From Paraconiothyrium sp. Pb-2020 (Eukaryota; Ascomycota; Dothideomycetes; Pleosporales; Didymosphaeriaceae), in the NCBI GenBank assembly GCA_022419385.1, contig JAJUBI010000003.1, forward strand, positions 682,001-746,000: a DNA stretch of 64,000 bases. The letters are read 5' to 3'. The position numbers and the translations under genes are program-made. The notes under the pieces are model-generated. The model was given only the letters and a program-made list of their open reading frames with translations, ran no database searches and was not told the DNA's origin. Shown piece by piece: positions 55,796-64,000 of the stretch; position 1 is the first letter of the stretch, and every line of letters begins with the position of its first letter.

Positions 55796-58297
55796 ATGTC
55801 TGCTGCTGCTGCCGGTCCTGCCAATGACGCGAACCGCGTCAAAAAACGTCTACGTGTGTCGAACGCGCAAGTATCCACATCTCAGCAAGGTGTAGACCGG
55901 GCGTCATGCTGATACCAATGACAGATGCAATTTTTGCAGACGCCAGAAAATTAGGTGTTCAGAATCGCAGCCCTGCAATCACTGCGCAAGGCGAAACCAG
56001 CCTTGCACCTTCCCCAAGAAGCATCAGCAGGTCTTGATATCCAAGGAAGCCCTCGACAGGCTTCAGAGGGAGGCTTCCAGAGCTGGGAGTAACCGCGAAG
56101 CCTCATCTGCCAGACGGGACTCGGATAATACGACAGCGATTCCAAACGAATTACACTCTACCGGACAAGATGACACACTGAAAACACGCTATCATCAAGT
56201 TGAGCCTACCGTCGAAACCGAGGGTTCGTCATCGACACCCACTCTGCAATTAGACATCGATCAGCCACCTGAATCCAGAAATGGCTCTCGCGCTGTAAGT
56301 GTGCATGACGAGAGCGATCGCGACCAACCCATCATCAATCCTCTAGTCTCTGGTCAATCTTCATATGCAGCAGTATATACAGGCCAAACCCGTGAGTAGA
56401 TCTCAATCATGGAGGATTCGGTATGTTGACATGCGTGCAGTTCTTCTTGGCAGCTCGTCGAATTGGTCGTTCGGTCGAAGAGCCCTTGCGCTGGTTCACA
56501 ACGCGGTCTTCGCAAGCCCGCTAATCGAAGCGGATCTCCACTTTGATGGCTCAACCTACGATCTTGGATGGGATGGACGTCGGACCGCGCTTAACGTTAC
56601 ATTACCTGCGTTACCAACTATAGATCACGCCTTGTTCCTCATCAATACAGTAAAGTTTCACTGCGGGCAATTATTCCATGTCTTCGACAACGATACCTTC
56701 ATGCGCCATTTCCACGAATACCACGCAAGAGGGGCGGGTGCCAACGCATGCCCTGAGCTGTGGTACATTCATTACCTGATAGTACTTGCGATTGGAAAAT
56801 CACTCGTTGGACGAATAAGGCAGACTTTGAAACCATCCGGTGGAGATCTATTTGTCCGAGCAATGCAGATGTTGCCAGATCAGATTTTCCTTTGGACGGA
56901 CCCGATACAGAGCACCGAGATCTTGTGCTGTGCAGCACTATATCTGCAATGTCTAGACATGCGCGTCGTGGCATATAACGTAGTAAGGACTATCATAGTG
57001 CGAATGATATTACCTAACTAAAGATTTCAGATTGGTCAAGCAATGCGCACCGCCGTAGCCTTCGGCTTCCATACCGACATGCCTGTACACCAGCATTCAC
57101 CCGATGTCATCGAACGATGTCGCCAGATATGGTGGACGGTGTATATTCTAGACTCGCACATGTCCGCTTTGATGGGCGTGCCGAGGATGATGAACGAGCG
57201 GGACATAAGTGCTCAACTCCCTACATTCAACCATTCAAGTCATAGGACTCGCGCTCTACACATACACATCCAGCTAGCCAATATTGAAGGATCTATACAG
57301 CAAAGTATGCCCCTGTATCATCTCTCCACGATACGTGCTGACTTATAGAAGCTGTTTATAGCAGAGAAGGGCGGACAGGAATTAACTTCCTCAACAGTAT
57401 CAAGAGCGCGCTCAAAGCATTGGCTGCTATCAACGACGAGCGCACTTCCAGCTTCCCACTAGGGCTGGATGGTTCCGAGAATGGCATATCCAGACTCTCT
57501 GCCCATCTCCATCTCTTTCATCATCATGTAGGCAAGATCATATTCGCCGCGACCCGGGCCATTGCTAACTATCACAACCAACCAGTGTATAATATTGAAT
57601 ACTAAACCATTACTGTTTAGCTTCCTACAAAAGCGAGTGGAGGCCTTGCGACCGGTTCGCATCCCTTCTTCTGGAGGGGTTCGTTCGTTGCTGCGGGTAT
57701 GTGTTGGCTCGGCTCGACAAACAACTAAGATTCTCGCTGCTTTGCAGAGTCAAACTCTAATCGGTACATACTTTAGAGCCAGACGATGATGAGGTTTACT
57801 AATGGCTTGCAGATACCTTTGTGCCTTTCGATCTGGAATCGACTTGGTCTGCGGCATTAGTGCTTTTAATCGCACCAGTAGTCGATCCTTCCCTTGTGCG
57901 GGACACCGAGTCATCGCTAAAAATCACTTTCGACGTGCTCAATGACATGGCCGCAGTAGGCAACAGCGTGGCAAGCTCCCGACGTGCCGAGCTAGAACAA
58001 TTGAAGCACACGCTGAAAGCGCTGGAGAATATGGGCCAACAAGCGCCAATACAAATCTCTCCGCCAGCGATCGCATCAGACGAGCCTTTGACAATGCAAA
58101 CGACGAATCCCAATCAACCTAGTACAGCCAGGTCGCGATACTCTGACATTGAGTACATGTCCTCGCATAGCTGGGATATGGAAGATGCGCTAAACAGCGC
58201 ACAACTGGAGGCTGTCGCTGAATCAATGAACTTGAATGGACTGGACTGGGGATGGGCGGCGAGCGCGCTAGATCAGCTCGACCCTTCTCTACTATAA
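55796..58297 (+). CDS. Zn2Cys6 fungal-specific transcription factor with a GC-AG intron
   Basis: 731 residues in seven exons: 55796-55866, 55925-56391, 56441-56982, 57031-57304, 57349-57527, 57586-57763 and 57813-58297. Joining exons 1 and 2 requires a GC donor (GCAAGT at 55867) and AG at 55924; this gives a perfect binuclear cluster CNFCRRQKIRC...PCNHCARRNQPC (Cys 25, 28, 35, 41, 44, 51). The middle homology region follows: LGSSSNWSFGRRAL, GQLFHVFDNDTFMRHF, MRTAVAFGFHTD, CRQIWWTVYILDSHMSALMGVPR, and CIILNTKPLLFSFLQ across intron 5. All phases agree, so it appears functional. Target genes unknown; neighbours give no pathway clue. Confidence 0.85.
55867..55924 (+). other. GC-AG intron
   Basis: 58 nt, starting GCAAGT (the consensus GC donor) with a CTGAT branch-like element and ending GACAG. 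No GT donor in phase 2 restores the zinc cluster. Confidence 0.75.
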
Positions 58298-58777
58298 CAA
58301 CCACGTCGAAACAAATACTACATGGTCAGAATCTTGAAAGCTTTCACGTCAATGATGTTCTACATATTTACTTGCCACGCAAGTCTATGCGATGACATAA
58401 TGCTAGCGAAGCTTAGCATACAACCTTGATTCCTCCCCTGTTTGCATACCTATCTCGACCCTGGATTATCTTTGAGTAGTCTCACATTGCCAGTATGCTA
58501 AACTTCAAGAAATCGTGATAGCGATATTGAAGGTTACGAAACCGCTCTTTTAAGGCCATGAGAAACTAGCCGAACGCTTGGATGTAATACCGTCCCCGTG
58601 ATGATTGCCTCTAGAGTGCAAGATCTAAGGATCGGCCACCTGCAGTCCCCCGCCCACCATTTGCAAATATAGCCGACAATCCGATCGTTCGCCTATTTAA
58701 ATATGGTATCTCGTAACTCGTTATGGCTCGAGCCTTCCAGCATATTCGAGGCCGGAGACCCGGTAGATGTCGCCACA
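58298..58777. other. intergenic between convergent genes
   Basis: 0.48 kb, AT-rich, no gene seen. Confidence 0.4.
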
Positions 58778-59985
58778 TCAACGATGCGACAGAGGTAAAG
58801 AGTGCTCTTGAAGGACCTTCCCACTTCCAGAAACAAGCGGTGCCATCTCATAACCAGCTGACCCGGACCCCAGATAGGCCTTTTGCCGGGTTCTCGGCAC
58901 CTCGCGCATCCCATGAATCTCGAAAGCTAAAACGAGTCTGCAGAGAAGCGTACCGGTGAATATGAGACCTATCATCCAGATCGCGCTCCACATAGGGACA
59001 AAGAGAATAGTCGAGAGAACGATGATACCGTATATGACATCGGCCCAGATGCAGAGCTTGATCAACCAGTTGAGAGCTTGATAGATGAAGCCGTTCTGGA
59101 GCTTGATGGCGTTGTTAGGATCAATATCCGTGGCGAAGGCACAGGGAGTGATCTCGTCGTGGAGTAGCGAGCCCAATGTGGTTTTGTTCTGTGATTTGGT
59201 CGAAGATGAATCCTCCCGTGGAGCTCGGCACCAGTGTAGTTGGAGCATGCCCAAACCATGTATGGGAATACCAAGGAATACCCAGAGCAGGGGAGCGAAG
59301 GCCTCCAGCGTTCCACCGTACTGCCCGAGTTGCGTGCTGATCATTACGGTGGCATAAAAGGTGAGACGGTAGAACTGGTATACCACATTTCCAGCAGCAC
59401 ACATGACAGCGAAGTATTCCACCAAGGAGATGATGCTGCGCAACCAGGGCCGTTGCGATATCCACGTAGGCCAGAAAGGCTCCGGCTTCTCGACGAGAAG
59501 CGACTCCATGCCTGTGGTTTCGTAGTCGAGAGCTGGGCAGGGCGATCCGATCGTCAGGAATAGCGCTAGAAGGGGTCTGCGCGTCGCTAGGACAGCAAGA
59601 TCACTGAACTTAGGGCCAATCATCTGTAGCACGCCAGGAAGCAGACCAAGCATGACAGCGACGGTGCCAAACTCAGCTTTGGTTACTTCATCTGTGTTTT
59701 CAAGTATGCCTAGTTGAGCGCTTAATGTCAGCAAGTTTGGCAACCCAAACTCATAGGCGGGTTGGTCAACGTACAGTTGATGAGAGCGCTTGCTTTGGAA
59801 TCCTTAGGCGCCGAGTTGAGGTTGTCGTATTCAGCCTTGCATCCATTTTCGCCCGGATCCTGGATGATACTCCATTTGTGAAAGGTGTCGAAGTCTTCCC
59901 ACCATAGGTTGTTGCTATATGCGTATGCTGAAGACGCAAGCGCCAGGAATAGAAGAAAACGTTGCGTTGGAAGCAGAGACGGCAT
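58778..59985 (-). CDS. multi-pass membrane protein with signal peptide, uncharacterised fungal family
   Basis: 380 residues in two exons: 59985-59775 and 59709-58778. The intron (GTACGT, CTGAC branch, CTAG) joins SALINC to ILENTDEVTKAEFG. A signal peptide (MPSLLPTQRFLLFLALASSAYA) and a Cys/Asn-containing ectodomain precede about six TM segments, including the family-typical FGTVAVMLGLLPGVLQMIGP. RPLLALFLTIGSP, YFAVMCAAGNVVYQFY, LLWVFLGIPIHGLGML, VIYGIIVLSTILFV and IWMIGLIFTGTLLCRLVLAF follow. Such proteins are frequent in Pezizomycotina genomes, with no known function. The tail is Gly/Ser-rich. Confidence 0.8.
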
Positions 59986-60370
59986 GTTGGTAGCAGCGAA
60001 GCTATTTCTCCGACGTCTGATAGCAACTCGAGGAGGCTAGGTTCAAAGGTAGACAGAGCGCGACACAGCCACTTTATCCCGCATGACGATAGAGATTGAA
60101 TAACTTGGTGCTAGTCTTCGTGGGGGCCAAGTACGTGTCATGAGTCGTAAGATGTCGCAGAATCCTTAGCCAAAGGTGATCCCTCCATGCATGATCATGG
60201 ATTACGAGGCGCAACTTGTTTCTGTGGACCAGGGCTCTGGGTACATCCGCGGCTAAGACATCCCAGAATGTAAATTTAGCAACTCGATGCTGGCGAAGTG
60301 ATTGTAATAAGCGCTGCGATTTGCGTCTCTTGTCTTGTCGAGCGAGCCCTGGGACTGTTGCATGCAGCTA

Positions 60371-60449
60371 TGAGCTCTGTGACCGATGTAGACGACTCGC
60401 AAGTCCTCACGAGCTCTGTCGCTAACATGAGATGTCTCGCAAGTCCTCA
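60371..60449. repeat. imperfect direct repeat, about 40 bp x 2
   Basis: Both units begin GAGCTCTGT and end CTCGCAAGTCCTCA, with diverged centres (60371-60409 and 60410-60449). Confidence 0.7.
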
Positions 60450-60802
60450 TGGGATTGCGTAACCATCGAAGAGCTGAGGAAAATTAGAGGAATGCGCTAA
60501 TGGAAAGCGAGTGGTTCGCTTATTGCGGGTATGCAAGAAACGCTTACGCCAGAGTGAAAAGGGAAAATGGGCCAGAAAAGGAAAAATGGGGCCGAAAACT
60601 GCTTACTTACCATGCCAGCTTTGACGCTATTTGGCACGTACGCAATGCGGACCGTCTTTACGCGCAAGAGGCCCCCGCTCTCCCACTCATACAAATTTGC
60701 AGCAGAGTTGTTGCGCATCAGCTCGGATCCAATCGTTCTTGCAACTTCCTTAGGGGTCGTGATTCTTCCTTCGATATGATTGAGTTTGACTGCGGTCTCC
60801 AT
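60447..60802 (-). CDS. possible small two-exon gene, unrecognised
   Basis: From the ATG at 60802 the frame reads METAVKLNHIEGRITTPKEV and continues with coding-like composition to SVKAGM. There a strong donor GTAAGT and, 137 nt later, a T-rich TTCCTCAG acceptor allow nine more codons (LFDGYAIP, stop). This would be 72 residues. It may also be the 3' part of a lost gene. No family recognised. Confidence 0.28.
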
Positions 60803-61403
60803 TGCCAGCGAGTACTTGCAAATTTGTCAAAAGCGCAGCATATGTTCCGGTCCGAAACCTCAGTGCGCTTTGCGTCGACGACTCAGCTGTTCTTGATAGT
60901 CGGACCCAACCGGTAAAGGCAAAGTGCACCACGTTAGGTATCTCGTCCTTGCGCTTTCCAGGGGACTTGGTCTTTGGCACTTGTATGAGGATTTGCGGGT
61001 GTAACGGCAATCAGTGGCAGAGGATGTGACGACTGCCACATGTAAAGATCTCAACAGCGCTCTTACAGCCTCAAAAAGGTACAGTTGTATCCTAGGATAC
61101 CAAGCTCACAGTGCAATGAGTAGAGAGGTAAGTGAGGTCGAGTGCGTAGGAGCAAGTTCAGAGTAAGTATGACTGAAGCCAGTAAACATCCCAAGGACCT
61201 CGCATTGTGCTGAGGAACAACATTCGGCTTGTTGAAGTGTCTTTGTTCGGATGTATCCGAGGCAGGCAAGGGTGACGCTATTCCTATATCCGTTGTTTCC
61301 GGAAAACCTAAAACAGCTTAGTCCCCGTGGAGCAAGAACTGCTGACCTCGGCCAATAAACCCGGACTAGAAATCCGTCCTTGTGCCGCATCCCTTGATCA
61401 TAT

Positions 61404-63557
61404 ATGCTTCGCCCACATTACGGAAATCCAAAAGGAGCCATGAATCCGGAGGTATCGAAGAAGCGGAGTATCACCATCATCACGGGCGAGCCACCACAGA
61501 AGCGCAAGGTGACGCGAGCATGCGATGTTTGTAAAGCGAAGAAGGCCAAGTGTTCCGGCACTCGGCCATGCGTCAGCTGTGCAAAGAAACAGCTAACATG
61601 CGCGTATGAATCAAGATACTCGCGCGGAAGACCTCCAACACCTCCATCTGTTACAACAACAAGATCTTTGCCATATATCGACATGACCACAGCCACTTCT
61701 CCGACTCATCAAGATGAACCAGCACCGCAGGTATTAGAGCCGCCCCACATCCAGGAAGTACCTTCTCGTGCATCACCAGATTTAGAGATATCCGGACAAT
61801 ATGCAGATTCGACGTCAGGGCTTTCATTTCTTCATCGAGCCTGGCAACGGCTGTCTAGTCATCAAGTCGGACAGCCCATTGACGGAACAGTGGGAAATAT
61901 GCATGAGCACCAGCTGCTGGTCTCCGCTGGTGACAAGCCGTTCCATAGTCTCGGAGACGTGCAAATCCCACCACTGTCTAAATCTCTTGAACTAGCCACG
62001 ATGTATTTCGACGTTTGCATTGCTACGTATAGAATGTTACATCGGCCGACTGTCGAACATTGGTTGAAGAAGGTTGTGAGCAATGCAGATAACTCCCTGG
62101 AACTTTCGAATGGAATCACGCGCCCTCAGGCGGCCATTATTCTGGCTATTCTCGCATTCGCTAGTTTCCACGAGGCCAAAGTCAACAGCAGTGTCAATTC
62201 GTCAGACGACAGTGAGCTATCGCTTCGTCATGCAGACGAGCTATTCTGCGAATCTGTACGTCTAGTCGATGGTGAAACAGGTTATCCCCAACTAGAGTCT
62301 GCCCAGGCTCGCCTCATACAAGTGCTATACAGACTTTCATCCTCGCGAATGAACCAAGCCTGGTATGCCTTCGGCCACACGGTCCTCATTATCTCCGCAT
62401 TGGGCTTGCATCGCCGGAAGAATCGCCGAAAGAAGAACCAGCCACAAGACTATGTCGAAGAACAGTGTCGGAAGAGAACTTTCTGGGTAGCGTATACGCT
62501 CGACAAGTACCTTGGTGTCGTTTTCGGACGACCGCGACATTATCACGACGAAGACATCGATCAAGACCTGCCTGACTCTATCAACGACGAAGATATGACA
62601 TCTGTCGGTCCTTCTGAGATTGGAACTGATGACTGTCATATCAACGCCTTGATTCACCATGCAATGCTTGCGCGGATCGCTGAACGAATCTCACGCGAAG
62701 TCTACTCTATCAAACAGATACCGGAGCATGAGCGTATTACATCTGCGCATATTCTGGGTTCCGAATTACGCAAGTGGAAAGCGCAACTGCCACCAATCCT
62801 GGGCGTGGTAAATCCTTCTAGTCTCATCCCGTCCTTTCGACGACAAGCAATTGCTTTGAAGATTTCGTATTGCCACGCTGTGATGCTCGTCCATCGGCCG
62901 TTCTTGCTAAAGAACATTTATCGGCATTCCCAAGAAATTCGCGAACTAGCTGAACAAGGTATCGACGAGTGCATCGTGGCTGCCAAGACTGTACTTGAGA
63001 TAGTAGATCGAATGGCAAGAGAAGGTAAACTCTTCCACGCTTTCTGGTGGACTCACTATGTCTCCTTCTGTGCGCTTGTGGTCGTATACGTCTGGGCTAT
63101 ACAGCGCAAGAACAATGACGAAGATGCGGCTCAGAGCTACCCAGGCATCTTTGATCGTGCCGAGAGATGCTTAAATCACCTTGCTCAAGCTACCGCAACA
63201 AACTCTCCGTCACGCCGTTACAGTATCATTCTTCGGGAGCTCCGCACTGAGGCCAAGAAGAAGTTCGGCCGATACCTACCGACAAACATAAGTTCCCACG
63301 AGTCTGTCGAGCAAGGCTCGCATGAAAGCGTTGCAACGCCCATGTGTCAGCCTACAAACGCGATTCCCGGTCATGGGGACCATTTGTTCGAGAGTCCTAT
63401 CGAGCCTACTACTTCTCAACTACCCGGTTTTCTCGACGACTGGCAGATGACTGATTGGCTTGATCTAGACTCCTCCGCTTTTGGTCCATTCCCGGCACTG
63501 GGGACTGAATCGCCTGATTGGATACACGATGCCGCTCGGCATGCTCAGCTATCTTAG
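61404..63557 (+). CDS. Zn2Cys6 fungal-specific transcription factor
   Basis: Intronless, 717 residues. The DNA-binding cluster CDVCKAKKAKCSGTRPCVSC...LTC lies at residues 40-66. A Ser/Pro-rich linker leads into the fungal-specific regulatory domain (about 190-560) with YFDVCIATYRMLHRPTVEHW, GHTVLIISALGLHRRK, CRKRTFWVAYTLDKYLGVVFGRPRHYHDEDID and AVMLVHRPFLL. The acidic C-terminus (FLDDWQMTDWLDLDSSAFG) is a likely activation region. An alternative start at Met13 (61440) would keep all domains. Convergent with the MFS permease; no pathway context. Confidence 0.92.
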   Translation: MLRPHYGNPKGAMNPEVSKKRSITIITGEPPQKRKVTRACDVCKAKKAKCSGTRPCVSCAKKQLTCAYESRYSRGRPPTPPSVTTTRSLPYIDMTTATSPTHQDEPAPQVLEPPHIQEVPSRASPDLEISGQYADSTSGLSFLHRAWQRLSSHQVGQPIDGTVGNMHEHQLLVSAGDKPFHSLGDVQIPPLSKSLELATMYFDVCIATYRMLHRPTVEHWLKKVVSNADNSLELSNGITRPQAAIILAILAFASFHEAKVNSSVNSSDDSELSLRHADELFCESVRLVDGETGYPQLESAQARLIQVLYRLSSSRMNQAWYAFGHTVLIISALGLHRRKNRRKKNQPQDYVEEQCRKRTFWVAYTLDKYLGVVFGRPRHYHDEDIDQDLPDSINDEDMTSVGPSEIGTDDCHINALIHHAMLARIAERISREVYSIKQIPEHERITSAHILGSELRKWKAQLPPILGVVNPSSLIPSFRRQAIALKISYCHAVMLVHRPFLLKNIYRHSQEIRELAEQGIDECIVAAKTVLEIVDRMAREGKLFHAFWWTHYVSFCALVVVYVWAIQRKNNDEDAAQSYPGIFDRAERCLNHLAQATATNSPSRRYSIILRELRTEAKKKFGRYLPTNISSHESVEQGSHESVATPMCQPTNAIPGHGDHLFESPIEPTTSQLPGFLDDWQMTDWLDLDSSAFGPFPALGTESPDWIHDAARHAQLS

Positions 63558-63628
63558 ATATGCATATATGAGGGTTAAGATGGTTCTTTGCCTGCTAATC
63601 GTCTACTTTGTGCAAAGACCTAAACCAT

Positions 63629-64000
63629 CTAAAGCACGTACTTGAACAACGGGGACTTGTCACCCATGTCCATCAACTGCTGATCCGTGTATTTTGCACG
63701 AATTTCGTCCTCGCCAATTCTCTCCTTTCGGTGATTGCCCCACTTGTACGACAGCTCGAGTAAGAAAGCAACTATGAACATACTTGCACCAAATGCTAAA
63801 GAAAGTCCAAAACCGGTATAGTACGTTGGCTTCTCCGAGTCCAGGTACATGTACGACCCAATAACACCGCCGATGTTGCCCACGCATATGTTGAATGCAA
63901 CACCGATCGCACGGCGCGACGATGGTGCAAGGTTGTTCGCAGCCCAGGATGACGCAGCAGGCTGGATGGGATAGATGCCCATACAGGTCAAGATGATACC
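63629..64000 (-). CDS. MFS permease, Dal5/allantoate-type (C-terminal part)
   Basis: The frame enters from the right edge (GIILTCMGIYPIQPAASSW) and ends at 63629, so only about 123 C-terminal residues are visible. NNLAPSSRRAIGVAFNICVGNIGGVIGSYMY is the conserved TM10-11 region of the anion:cation symporter branch (N..G..KR/RA.G.A). YYTGFGLSLAFGASMFIVAFLL is TM12. The cytoplasmic tail contains GDKSPLFKYVL, typical of the DAL5-like permeases, whose ends read D.SP.FRY.L. Likely plasma-membrane uptake of an organic anion or vitamin; substrate open. Confidence 0.9.
   Translation of the reverse strand, partial: GIILTCMGIYPIQPAASSWAANNLAPSSRRAIGVAFNICVGNIGGVIGSYMYLDSEKPTYYTGFGLSLAFGASMFIVAFLLELSYKWGNHRKERIGEDEIRAKYTDQQLMDMGDKSPLFKYVL

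Larger units (their letters stand above)
59986..61403. other. intergenic, 1.4 kb
   Basis: Contains an imperfect 40-bp duplication (60371-60449) and a weak two-exon frame on the minus strand (60447-60802). Otherwise nothing recognised. Confidence 0.4.

Noticed and set aside
1..64000. CRISPR array, rRNA, tRNA or intact transposon
   Set aside because: No regularly spaced repeats, tRNA-like cloverleaf, rRNA segment, transposase or reverse transcriptase frame was seen; a eukaryotic nuclear window would not carry CRISPR.

Overview
The window is nuclear DNA of a filamentous ascomycete (Pezizomycotina; a Dothideomycetes-like fungus is my guess, not shown). Reasons: multi-exon genes with short introns (mostly 48-65 nt, GT-AG, CTAAC/CTGAC-like branch sites), Zn2Cys6 transcription factors, 7-TM PTH11/rhodopsin-like receptors, a HET-domain remnant, large P450 and VAO-type flavoenzyme families, and a White Collar-2 gene next to RAD50. 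Most exon boundaries below were derived by me from splice signals, reading-frame phase and family motifs.

Left part, about 1-29 kb, is accessory and partly decayed. It holds a BBE-like FAD oxidase (running off the left edge), a multi-pass membrane protein, HET and SDR remnants, a broken C2H2 factor, a divergent FAD-monooxygenase/P450 pair, a 7-TM protein, a truncated Zn2Cys6 gene abutting a truncated MFS sugar transporter, a sulfatase, a lactone-oxidase-like flavoprotein, a beta-lactamase-fold hydrolase, two convergent 7-TM proteins and a coiled-coil/ubiquitin-like pseudogene. Four loci (oxidase, C2H2, monooxygenase, sulfatase) each carry what looks like one single-base or short frameshift, and the ubiquitin-like gene carries three in-frame stops.

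Middle part, 29-38 kb, has well-spaced intact genes: a CALB-like secreted lipase, a small secreted four-cysteine protein with a beta/gamma-crystallin-like pattern, an HPP-family membrane protein and a second P450.

Right part, 39.8-64 kb, is mostly conserved and intact: wc-2 and rad50 divergently transcribed from one 0.47-kb promoter, a small acidic protein, a METTL21/FAM86-like methyltransferase, a GH31 alpha-glycosidase, a homoserine-acetyltransferase-like alpha/beta hydrolase, a proline racemase-family enzyme, two complete Zn2Cys6 regulators (one with a GC-AG intron), a multi-pass membrane protein and the end of an MFS permease. One SDR pseudogene lies at 55.1-55.5 kb.

The left-hand redox genes could be remnants of secondary-metabolite or catabolic modules, but no polyketide synthase, NRPS or terpene cyclase is present, so no pathway can be named. 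I found no CRISPR array, rRNA, tRNA or intact transposon.
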